A stretch of DNA of 64,000 nt from Tuctoria greenei (Eukaryota; Streptophyta; Magnoliopsida; Poales; Poaceae). Under the pieces are notes generated by a model. The model had not been told where the DNA came from. It saw only the letters and a program-made list of their open reading frames with translations, and did no database searches. The position numbers were made by a program, and so were the translations under genes. Shown piece by piece: positions 44,563 to 55,693 of this stretch. Numbering within the stretch: the first letter of the stretch is position 1; each line of letters starts with the position of its first letter. The stretch is from positions 225,143,605 through 225,207,604 of the forward strand of contig JAYESD010000002.1 in NCBI GenBank assembly GCA_036927565.1. Direction: 5' to 3'.

Positions 44563-46879
44563 CGTTTGTCGTGCGTTCCGAACAGCTGCTTGGCACCTTC
44601 CCCCATCGACGAGGTCAAGATCTTCACGTCGGAGCTTGTCCTGCACGGCTTTGTCGAAGGTCTGAACCCAGAGTGACCCCATGGTGATCTTCAGAGAAAG
44701 GACCGTTTTAGCTCTGTACACCAGGAAGAAGGAAGTTTCTCCAGTTGACTGTTAGGAGTTGTCCTACTTTCCCACAATGCTGACGAAAGCTCCTCTATCT
44801 AGTTGGATCCATGTTTCTTCAGGTGCTCATATGTGCGCGTCTTGAGTTCTTTTAGTATTTCTCCATTCGCTCTCTCGACTTGGCCATTACTTGCCGGGTC
44901 AGCTACTGATGCGTATCTAACCTGAATGTCGAGGTCTTCGCAATATCCTTGAAATGCTACACTTGTGAATTGGGTTCCGTTGTCTGTGATGACTCTCTTC
45001 GGAACTCCAAATATGCAAACTATAGACTTCAAGAACTTGATAGCTGATTGTTTCTTGATTGTTATAACTGGAGTAGCTTCTGGCCGTTTTGTAAACTTTT
45101 CAATGGCAACGTACAGGAACCTGTAACCTTCGACGGCTTTTGGGTAGAGTCCCAAAATGTCCATCCCCCACACAGCGAATGGCCATATAGGAGGTATCAT
45201 TTGCAGTGACTGAGCCGATGTGTGAATTTGTTTCGCGTGGAACTGGCACACTTCACACTTTTTTACCAACTCGACTACATCCTGGAGTGTTGTAGGCCAC
45301 TAAAAGCCATGCCGGAAGGCCTTACCAACCAGCGTGCGGGAAGACGCGTGGTTTCCACACTCGCCTCCATGAATTTCTGCGAGGAGCTCGCGACCTTTTT
45401 CCCGGGCAATGCACCGCATTAGGACTCCGTTGGCACTGCGCCGGTAGAGATCCCCTTCTACCAGCGTGTATCTTTTTGCCAATTTGACGATGCAATCAGC
45501 GGATGCACCATCCTAAGGAAGGATGTTGTCTTTCAAGTAGCTCCGGATCTCCGAGATCCATGCATCAAAGCGAACGTGAGCCTCTGGATCTTGCACGCTG
45601 GGTTGCTCGGAGCTTCCTGAAGTGCCTACAACCCTTGGTGGACGCCATGGTAATAGGTCCACAGGGACTGCCAACTTTGAGGTGCTGGTCTCACACCCTT
45701 CGCTTAGTTCGGCAGGCTGAGCGGTGGGTCTTGACAATCTCCTGACAAAAACTCCGTCGGGAGCCTGAGCTCCGGTTGAAGCCTTCATCGAGAGTTCATC
45801 ATCTTCAGCGTTGTTGAGACGTTGGACATGGCAAAGGTTCAAGACGTGGAAGTCCTTCTGGAGCTTTTGGACCTCAAGGAGGTAAGCAGCGAGTTGAGGG
45901 TTGTTGCAACTGCATTCGCTTTTGACTTGCTTGATAATGGGCTGCCAATCACCCTTCACCAGCATCTGCTTGACACCATATGATAGCGCCACCTTGAGTC
46001 CATATATGAGAGCTTCATACTCTGCCATGTTGTTGGTTGCCTTGAAAGCAAGGTGTTCCATGTATTTGACCTTCTCCCCGGTCGGAGCGACAAGAAGGAT
46101 TCTAGCTCCGGCCCCCTGCTTCTGCATGAAGCCGTCGATGTAGAGAGTCCAGTAAGGCTTTGTGAAGACTGAGACCTTGGGTTCCGACTTCTGCTCACTG
46201 GGCCCCCTGAATTTGATGAAGAAGTGGTCCATTCCGCCATGAAGTCAGCTAGTGCCTGACTCTTGATAGCATGTCGAGGCAGGAATTCGAGATCGAATTC
46301 TACCAGCTCCGCGACCCACTTTGCAATATTTCCAGTTGAATTTGGATTGTGCAGTATAGCATGCAGTGGATAAGAGGTTACCACTATTATCTTGTGGGCT
46401 TGGAAGTAGTGACCTAGCTTCTGTGAGGCGATGAGAGGTGCATATAGAAGCATATGCACCTCAATGTATCGAGTCATGGCATCTTGGAGTACTTCACTGA
46501 TAAAGTACAGCAGTTGCTAGACGGTCTGAAGCTTCCTAGAAGGGCCCGTAACTTCTTCTTCATCAACCCGGACCCTCCCAGAGGGGTCCGGACCTTCTTG
46601 TTGAGCTTCCCGGACCGTCCCGGAGGGGTCCGAAACTTCTTCAGCCGTATAAACTCCCTCAGATGAGAGAGGTTGATCCTCAGGCAGCTTGCCTTGAAGA
46701 TCCGTACCTAGGGGATGGGACCCAAACTTGCCTTAAGGTAGCTCCAAACCCTCCCGGAGGGGTCTAGGCTCCTGAACCTAGGTGGCTCCGATATTTCCAC
46801 AACCAAAACCATGCTGACAACCTCTGTAGTCGTTGAAATGTAAAGCAAAAGAGGCTCACTAGGCTCCAGAGCAACCAGT
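44563..46879 (-). pseudogene. Tat-like gypsy pol, 3' part (element H)
   Basis: On the minus strand: RT-RNase H connection (LVALEPSEPLLLYISTTTEV at 46870; YPLHAILHNP and IAKWVAELVEFDLEFLPRHA near 46340), RNase H with YIDGFMQKQGAGA, NMAEYEAL and KGDWQPII (46230-45800), then integrase with CEVCQFHAK (zinc region), WGMDILG, ITDNGTQFTS and SNGQVERANG (45270-44850), and an integrase tail with GETSFFLVYRAK (about 44735-44580) in a shifted frame. An insertion of GGACC...GGGTCC near-palindromic repeats (46540-46760) and several stops break the frame. Cut on the right by element B and on the left at the Sirevirus LTR. Confidence 0.85.
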
Positions 46880-48526
46880 TGTTGACGGCTGTTATATACC
46901 AATTTCATACGTCAATTTAACTCAATTATGTGAAGGATTTGTCATTTCTTGCACACATCACCTTTCTATCTAACCCAATTCCACATGGACTTGGAGAAAT
47001 GTGTGTATGCAGCATTTTATGCAGGAAATGAGGAAATGTAGAAGGACCAATCCTATAAATATCATACCAGCCAATCAGGCGATGACACGTGGCATCCCAT
47101 GGATCAAATGGCCCACAAACAGAAGTATCCAAGAAGACCCAACGGTGTATAACCCATATACATCAATGGGACCCACCTGGCAGCCACCTGGAGAAAGCAC
47201 ACAAGAAACGCTGCAATGACCAGGTCGGCTGAACCAGGGGGTCGGTCGACCTGGTCTTTGCACCAAACTCGATCAGCCTCCACGTGTTGGCTCCTCCCGG
47301 CTCCCTGGAGTCAATGATGACTGATTCGCGCGCTTTTGGTGACGACTGATTCGTGCGCTTTTGGTGGTGGGAACCAACCTCAACACTAGTATAAATAGGA
47401 CCCCATACCCCTCACTTCAACACACACCACTTGGGCATCATTCTATTGTATACACTATCTTCCATAGTCCTTAGAGGAGTTAGGATGTAGAGAGGAGAGC
47501 CTCTAGTCCCAAGTCCAAATTGGGAAAGGAGTAGAAGGAGTCTATCTTCCCAATTCCACATTGGGAAAGGTATGTCTCATGTATTCCTTCTTGTATTTGT
47601 GACTTTGTGCTCAATAAAGATATTATCTTTAGTCTTCTTTTATACGTATACTTGGACAAAGCGTTTCTTGTTTGATTGTGGAGTCCATGTATGTGGAAGG
47701 TAGTCTTTATGATTTCATTCTCATGATCACATCTTATGGTCATAAACACTATAGACCCCCACTATAGTCTATGTAGTTATGATATGATTATGTTTATATG
47801 AATGACTATGCTATGCAATCAACATTGGTTCAACAATGTTTAGGTTAGTCATTGCCTTAGGATGGCTTGTGCCATGGCTCCTAAGGTATTTGCTTAGTAT
47901 GCTAGCATGGTGCTAGGGTATTTAAGTAGCGTTGGATGTCTCGTAGACCCACGGATTGAAGAGGTAGGCAATAGGTGGTGACAACCCTATCTGTCCTTTG
48001 TAATCCTCCACGTTCGGCTATGCCACAGGCTTTTGGTGGGAGTAGCCCTAGTATTGCTAGGGGTAAGCCCGTGCCCGATGTGTTGAATAGCATTGCATAG
48101 GAATTCATCATTGACATGACCATTAGTATCTACCTTAGGCTATGTATATGTATTAGGAGCATTGTAGGAGCAACTCTCTAACTCGCAATCCAATCTCCCT
48201 CTAGGACCCATTTTGCCCTTTAGCATAGATCACCTAGGTGTGTGTCACACTACTCCTATTATCAACTTACCCCTGTCCGGATAATGGATTAGTATCCCAT
48301 AGCTTGATCATAAGAGTAGTATATACTTTACTCCATTTCCTTCCTTTGGGATAAATACGATACCCTTGGGAATACTCATGGGTGAAATTCTACTACGGTA
48401 TCTTCCGTGCGCTTGCAAATCTCATCTCTTTACCGGAGATGATCTGTGGTGTTAAGAAATACCAACAAGCATTTCTGGCGCCGATGTCGGGGATGATTTG
48501 TTAGTATATCTTAGGAGCCGTCAACA
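46880..48526 (+). repeat. 5' LTR of element B
   Basis: TGTTGACGGC to GCCGTCAACA, 1647 bp. Hairpin at 47218-47256, TATAAATAG at 47390-47398, AATAAA at 47613-47618. A stretch of about 30 bp around GATTCGCGCGCTTTTGGT is tandemly duplicated at 47310-47370, unlike the other LTR copies. Confidence 0.9.
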
Positions 48527-48534
48527 AGCATTTC

Positions 48535-48552
48535 TGGCGCTGTTGCCGGTGA
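48535..48552 (+). other. PBS of element B
   Basis: TGGCGCTGTTGCCGGTGA, two differences from the family PBS. Confidence 0.8.
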
Positions 48553-48654
48553 AGGCAAAGGAAGTGAAGGATAGCTATCACTTGTGATTAAGCTATAGGT
48601 ACTAATAGTTATTAGATAATTACCCTTCTTTGTTTTCTCCTTTGTGTGAAAACA

Positions 48655-49330
48655 GGGTAGTGTTGGCCAACCCATTGTATGGGACAGCCAACGAGGACGC
48701 AAGTGCTAAATTGCAAGATGATTCAAGGCGTACTCAACAAATGTCCGCTATGCAACACCATTGCCTTTTGCGGGAGAATTTCAGCTTTCAGTAGGAGCCA
48801 AAGTCATCCATACCCAAGCTTGGGGAAGGATCCAAGAAGTTCTTCTTGGTTTGCCTCCACCATGGGATGGATAGCTGGCTCTTCATCCAACACTCGTGTC
48901 ATGGGTTGGATCCACCAATCCATTACCACATTCATGCTGGAGCTGAAGGAGTCCTATTCTCATTCATCATGGATGAGAAGAAGGTCTCCACTCAAGGGGT
49001 GGATTGAAGAATGCTCGAGTTCCCATAGCTTGTCATGCACACCACTTTCACAAGGTGGATATGCTTGTTATGGAACTACACCTCCCATTGAAGTGTCATG
49101 AATATCTAAGTAGTTGGAGATTTGTTTGGATAATTTAAGTCATGGATATTCACATGATTTGTGAAAATCCATGTCATCATGGGACGCGTGGGAATTATTT
49201 CCCTAAGACCCATGAGGACCTTTTTCAAACAACAACTCCAATGGCTACCATTCACAAGGAGGTCAAGGGTGGAATTAACATCACCCTTGTATTCAAGGAG
49301 GCTATGGCTTTCCAAGGGATTTAAGTTCAA
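48655..49330 (+). pseudogene. Gutted gag relic of element B
   Basis: Collinear with the relic at 18440-19080 of C, with the same internal deletions relative to gag of A, plus private indels. No usable frame. Confidence 0.65.
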
Positions 49331-50239
49331 CTAGCCTACCTTGAAGTATCTTGGCCAAGCAGAAATCAAGACAACATTCACATGAAGATCTTGGCCAAGG
49401 ACAAGAAATTAAGGAGCATTCAAAGTCCAAGATTTCCCACATCACTTGTTGGGATTCCCACACTTCGACCAAACCCATTCAACCTACGGCAAGTGACATT
49501 GTGGATGAAGCATTTCTTGTTTGATTGTGGAGTCCACATGTCATCATGCCCAAGGAAGCCTTTGACCCATGATCAAGGTATGGTTTGATTCAATGGAATA
49601 TCAATATGGTTAGAGTGGCATCCCTAAGAAGGACAAAGCCTCACCATGCTCATGAAGGAATACATTCAAGAGGGAGAACTCGTCACTACAATAACATGTC
49701 TATATCAATACAACGGGGAGAGGCTAGGGCCACCATGTGGCCCACATGTCCAAATGACAGCCAAATGAGTTTGGCATGTCAAAACAGAAGAAATCGTCCA
49801 CATCTTCAACTCCGGGATTGGACAACAAATCATTGCGCTGAACAGAATGGAGGTAAGTCCTACTCTTCGGACTTCAAAAATTCGGTGAGTCCTTGCCAAT
49901 AGGTTAATTGGTAGTTATCTCATATTTGTTTTCCAAATTGCATCAACCCTTGCATTTGCATGTTTGAAATTCCACACTTGCATGGAAAGTAAAATTTCCA
50001 ACCATCATAAAACTAAAAATTTGAATTAGGGGAGAAATTCAATTGGATATAAACTATGTGCATGACCACTTGAATTTATCTTCCTAGTTCAAATCAAAAA
50101 GATTTGCTTTGAACCTCATTGCATTTACAAGTTATTTCAAGCTGGGCAAGACAATTTGATAATTGGGTTCAATTTGCTTTTGGCTAACGTAATCTATTTT
50201 CGAGTTGTTTTGTGTGTTCCTAATTAAAATGCAGCTAGG

Positions 50240-52190
50240 TAAAAATTGTGAAGAGGTGGTTTGGCAAGAAAGTGGAAGGTTTCATCAAGCTCAAGTCACC
50301 ATTGGGAGGATTTGAGAACACTTCTCTCCTTCAAACTCATTTTGAGTTTGAGGAAGAGAAATGTTCAAGAGGATGACCCAATGGAGGAGCCAGAACCAAA
50401 TCCATCGACAAATCCAACCTCAACTTGGCATTTTACATCAACCATCAAGCCTACGCCAAAAATCAAGGTTGTGAGTTTCTCACACAAAGACCTTCATCAC
50501 CAACTAATCCCCAAATGAGGTATGAGTTTAGAATTTTCCATTGTTTGGTTTGTCATAGAATTGAATGTATTTGCTTGCATTTGTGAGGAAGGTTGACACT
50601 TCCTCATCAGTTAATTCTCAAGCATCCTCACAAGAGTAAGCGTGGGTATTGAATTTTGGATCTCCAAAAGGAAATTCCACCTTACTTGGAAAAATCTCAA
50701 ACAAGTACCAAAAATCCTTTAAATATTGTTTTGTAAACTTAGTCATTTTTGTCGAGGTTCAGAAAACAAAACTTTTGGGCATGACTTAATTGGTGAATTG
50801 GCATATGAAAACTTGGGCATAGTGACAACCATAATTTTTAATTGAGCTTCATGCATAGATGGTGTCACTAGATTTCAAACTCCTCGGAATAAGTGATATC
50901 CTTGCTCTAAAATTGAATTGCATTTTTAGGAGGAGTCACTATATTTCAAATTCATAGTGAGGTTCAAGAGGATAAAATTAAGAATCTTGTTTGTCATGGT
51001 CTAAATGATAAAAATTTGCTCTTGAAAGCTAATATGGTTAGAAACTTTAAAAGGTGTAGGGATCCATATAGTGTATTTCTATCACATGCATTGCTTGGGT
51101 AGGAGCTTTAGAAAGTATGCAACATGAATTATCCATAAAGCTCCACTCTTATCAATGAATAACACATTGATCATAGATACACTTGACATTGGATCCAATG
51201 CATATTTGATTTTGTTCTTCTCTGTATGTACAAATGAAAGTTCGGTTACCTAACTCGAACGTTCATTTGTACAAGTCTCGGGAGCTAACCATCCCTCTCC
51301 ATTCAAGAGAGAAAGTTTGCAAGAGTAATATTACTATGCAGGCATTCAAGAAGCTGATTGTTGGGATCCCTAGAGGATCCCATTTCAAGATCTCTTGGCC
51401 AAGGAGTAAATGAGGATGGTTGCTACCTATCGGAAATTATGCTCGAAGGTCAATCATAACTATACGAGGCTAGAGATTTGAAATGGGAACCCTCCATGAG
51501 CAACCAATGGGCTGCCACGAATGGGTGAGATCATTATGCTCTCAACTATTTTAAGCACTGATTCAAGCTCAAGGGATTTCCCACCATCATTGGGTACAAG
51601 TTATTCCTATGTGGCTAAGAGTTATGATGTACCATGACCAAGGAATGACAAGATCACACCCAATTTATATTGGGTGCAAGTTGTTCCTATGTGGCTAGAA
51701 GGTATGTCATGCCTTAGCCAAGGAACAACAGATCACACTCAACCCATTTTGAGTGCATGTCATTCCTTTGTGGTTCTAGGTATGTTGTGCCTTACCCAAG
51801 GAACAACTGATCATACCCAATGCATGTTGGGCACATGTCACTCCCTTATGGAAAAAAGATATGATACACCTTAGCGAAAGAATAACAAACATACTCAATG
51901 TATGTTGAGTGACGTCATTCCTTTGGATCTAAAGGTTATCATTATCCTAGCCAAGAAATGACAAATCACACCCAACACATGGAGACCCTGATGTGCGGAC
52001 GATCAACATCGAAAACACTCTATTCAACCACACTCAGGGTGTCAATGGGAGGCAACACAATAATCAACACTCAACCCTCCATTGTCAAAGCCATGCTGCA
52101 ACAAGGATAGGCCAACTCATGGCCTACCTCCGTCGTTAGGGTTTCAACCCCTATCACGGACCTTGATCAAGAATAAGCTTGGGGGAGGAC
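50240..52190 (+). pseudogene. ORF-1 relic of element B
   Basis: Collinear with 19930-21730 of C: the start-like region at 50270, TTCGGTTACCTAA at 51241, then the expanded minisatellite and the internal purine tract at 52175. Many stops. Confidence 0.6.
51593..51985 (+). repeat. About 78-bp minisatellite in element B
   Basis: Five units with CCAAGGAA-type landmarks at 51638, 51718, 51796, 51875 and 51951 (spacings 80, 78, 79, 76). Two more units than in C, and derived from a stretch present once in ORF-1 of A. Confidence 0.8.
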
Positions 52191-52194
52191 CCCC
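52175..52194 (+). other. Internal PPT-like purine tract (B)
   Basis: AAGCTTGGGGGAGGACCCCC, about 1.4 kb upstream of the 3' LTR, at the same relative place as in A and C. Confidence 0.6.
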
Positions 52195-53540
52195 TATTGA
52201 GGTAACTTGTATCACACCCACTACATTTTTATTTCAAATCATCCATTGCATATTTATTTTCCATCCATCCATCATCCACCTTGCATTTTAAAAAAATATA
52301 TAAAAATAGGTTATATTTGCTTTCATCAAATAAAGATGTGCGATAAGAATGATTTAGAATTCACATAGATGAAATGATCAATAGTTGCTCTGTTTTATTT
52401 TTGTAAGTCTCTAGTTTATAACTTGCTACTCTCCGAATATTGCTTTCATTGGATTGAAATACTTTTACCTTAATTTGGAAGTTGTGGGTAGCAAAAGCTT
52501 AATCTAATTCTAGGTTGTTGCAAGACTAGAATTGGTAATAGGGCTGCTAGTCCTAGTTTGAGAGTAAAACTTAGATTTCCGGAGAAATTCTAAAAAGATT
52601 TAAGTTTCTCTCAATTGATTGGAAATACCTACCAAAGCCATATGATGTCCATACATAGACAAAACCTTATGCATATGCTATTTGCTTTCACATTGAGCCT
52701 AGTCAAACTAGTATAGACCTATGTGAGAAATCATTCAACTCTTTTTGAATTCAAGACTTCACTTGCACATGCTATACTTCTACACTATAAGTAAGCAAAA
52801 TGTCCATCATATCCACCATACCACAACAAAAAGAGAAACTCCATGTTATTCATGTTTAGCACTCTCTTCAAAATTCATTACAAAGAAATGGAGTAGAAGA
52901 CATGACTACAAAAAATGCATTCTTACATCATAAGCATGTAAAAAAAAGAGAAAAGAAAAGTAGCCATGTTTCATCCATACAAAAGAAAGAGAGGTTATAC
53001 CAAAAAGGAGTTATCTCAAGTATCCACATCCACTTCCACTCCATCACACATGCACTAGTCTTGAATCAAAAAGTTTTGATTTGAATTCTCCTAAGGCTTA
53101 CTCTTTTGACTTAGCAATATATGTGACGCAAATATGCCTACTTACTTTCCTTACCAAGCTCTACATACCAGCCATATTCAATGAGTAGGAATAGTAGAGG
53201 CACAATGCTTTGGTGAGGAAATATTTCCACTATCCACAAAGGAGTGACTGAGAGAATCAAATTGAGGTACTTAATATCTAAATTGAATTCTCCGGGATTT
53301 AAGTGAAACTTGATTTCTAGGCTATGTTTGCTCCATTTGCTATTCTACCTTTCAACTACTCATGAATATGAAAAAGCATAAGCCCCATGATAACTTAAGA
53401 AAGGTAGGGTATCATAGTCAATTTCTGCAATACTAGGTAGAGTATCTTGTTGTGCATTAGATACTTTTGAAAATAAGATATTGTAGCAACTCCTGATCAT
53501 CAATCTAAAGTCTTGACTTTGCTCGGGAGGAGCAAAGGAT

Positions 53541-53555
53541 AAGCTTGGGGGAGTT
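53541..53555 (+). other. Polypurine tract of element B
   Basis: AAGCTTGGGGGAG then TT, directly before TGTTGACGGC. Confidence 0.8.
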
Positions 53556-53883
53556 TGTTGACGGCTGTTATATACCAATTTCATCCATCAATTTAACTCA
53601 ATTTTGTGAAGGATTTGTCATTTCTTGCACACATCACCTTTCTATATAACCCAATTCCACTTGGACTTGGAGAAATATGTGTATGCAACATTTTATGCGG
53701 GAAATGAGGAAATGTAGAGGGACCAGTCCTATAAAATATCATCCCAGCCAATCAGGCGAGGACCCGTGGCATCTCATGGGTCAAATGGCCTACAAACAGA
53801 AGTATCGAAGGAGATGCAACGGTGTATCACCCATATACATCAATGGGACCCACCTGGAGAAAGCACACGAGAAATGGTGCAAT
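53556..53883 (+). repeat. 3' LTR of element B, first part
   Basis: LTR start to the GCAAT target site (53879-53883), where element A begins. Has an 11-bp deletion (within CACCTGG.AGCCACCTGG) relative to other copies. Confidence 0.88.
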
Positions 53884-55555
53884 TGTTGACGGCTGTTATA
53901 TACCAATTTCATCTATCAATTTAACTCAATTATGTGAAGGATTTGTCATTTCTTGCACACATCACCTTTCAATCTAACCCAATTCCACTTGGACTAGTAT
54001 AAATATGTGTATATAACATTTTATGCAGAAAATGAGGAAAAGTAGAGGGACCAATCCTATAAAATATCATCCCAGCCAATTAGGCGACGACATGTGGCAT
54101 CCCATGGATCAAATGGCCCACAAACATAAGTATCCAAGGAGATCCAATGGTGTATCACCCATATACATCAATGGGACCCACCTGGTAGCCACCTGGAGAA
54201 AGCACACGAGAATTGGTGCAATGACTAGGTCGGCCGAACCAGGGGGTCGGCCGACCTGGTCTCTGCACCAAAGTCGGTCAGCCTCCACATGTTGGCTCCT
54301 CCCGGCTTCCTGGAGTCAATGGTGACTGATTCACGCGCTTTTGGTGGCCGGAACCGACCTCAACACTAGTATAAATAGGACCCCCTACCCCTCACTTCAA
54401 CACACATCACTTGAGCTTCATCTCTATTGTATACACTATCATCCATAGTCTTAGAGGAGTTAGGTTGTAGAGAGGAGAGTCTCTAGTCCCAAGTCCAAAT
54501 TGATAAAGGAGTAAGGAGTCTCTCTCTTCCCAATCCTACATTGGGAAAGGTATGTCTCATGTATTCTTTCTTGTAATTGTGACTTTATGCATAATAAAGA
54601 TAATATCTTTAGTCTCTACTTATACATATACTTGGGCAAAGCGTTTCTTGTTTGATTGTGGAGTCCATGTATGTGGAAGGTATAGCTTCTATGACTGTTT
54701 CATCATGAACATATCTCATTATCATAGAACCTATAGACCCCCACTATAGTCTAGTTAATTATAACATAACTAGGTTAGTATGGATAATTATGTTGTGTAT
54801 CAACATTGGTTCAATGATTATTCAATTCATTGCCTTAGGATGGATTGTGCCTAGGCTCTTAAGGTTATTACTTAATATGCTAGCATGGTGCTAGGATAGC
54901 TAAGTAGCATTGGATGTCTCGTAGACCCACAGATTGAAGAGGTATGCAGTAGGTGGTGATAGCCCTATCTGTCCTTTGTAATCCTCCACGTTCAGCTATG
55001 CCACAGGCTCTTGGCGGGAGTCTCCCTAGTATTGCTAGGGGTAAGCCCGTGCCCGATGTGTTGAACCACATAACATAAGTATTCACTATTGATCTAGCTT
55101 ATGAATAATTAGTTTAGACTATGTATATGTACAGTAGAGCATAGTAGGAGTACCTCCATAACTCTCAACCTTAACTAACCTCTAGGATCCTTTTACCCCC
55201 CTTAGACTTGAAAGTTTTTGTGTGTGTCGCACTACCTCCATTATTATTTTATCCATCCTTGCTAGATTCTTACCTAGACCTTTCTACCCTTTCCCCTTGA
55301 TGATTGTTATATCTCTTCCCTGCCTTCCTTTGGGATCAAATAAATGACACCCTTGGGAATACTCTTAAGGGGAAATGCTACAATGATATCTCCGTGCGCT
55401 TGCGGAATTCACTCTGTGATCCAATAGAACCATTAACAAGAATTTCTGACACATCAGTTGGAGATGTTTAGTTAATGGTGCATAAGTAATACCGACAAGC
55501 ATTTCTGGCGCCGTTGCCGGGATGATTTGTTATTATATCTTAGGAGCCGTCAACA
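53884..55555 (+). repeat. 5' LTR of element A
   Basis: TGTTGACGGC to GCCGTCAACA. Hairpin at 54223-54261, TATAAATAG at 54370-54378, AATAAAG signal near 54593. The last 125 bp contain two PBS-like copies (near 55433 and 55493) ahead of the real PBS. Confidence 0.92.
54370..54378 (+). promoter_or_regulatory. TATA box in LTR of element A
   Basis: TATAAATAG in CACTAGTATAAATAGGACC. The same box occurs at 23563, 47390, 62167 and 63505 in the other LTRs. An AATAAA lies about 220 bp downstream, consistent with U3-R order. Confidence 0.7.
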
Positions 55556-55563
55556 AGCATTTA

Positions 55564-55581
55564 TGGCGCCGTTGCCGGGGA
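55564..55581 (+). other. PBS of element A
   Basis: TGGCGCCGTTGCCGGGGA, the exact Athila-type PBS, 8 nt after the LTR end. Confidence 0.85.
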
Positions 55582-55693
55582 AGGCAAATAGATATATAAC
55601 ATGACTGAGTGAATATGATAGAACCCTGTGTAGGACTGTAGTAGGATAACCATTCTTTGTTTTTGCATTTTAAATGTGAAAACAGGGTAGTGT

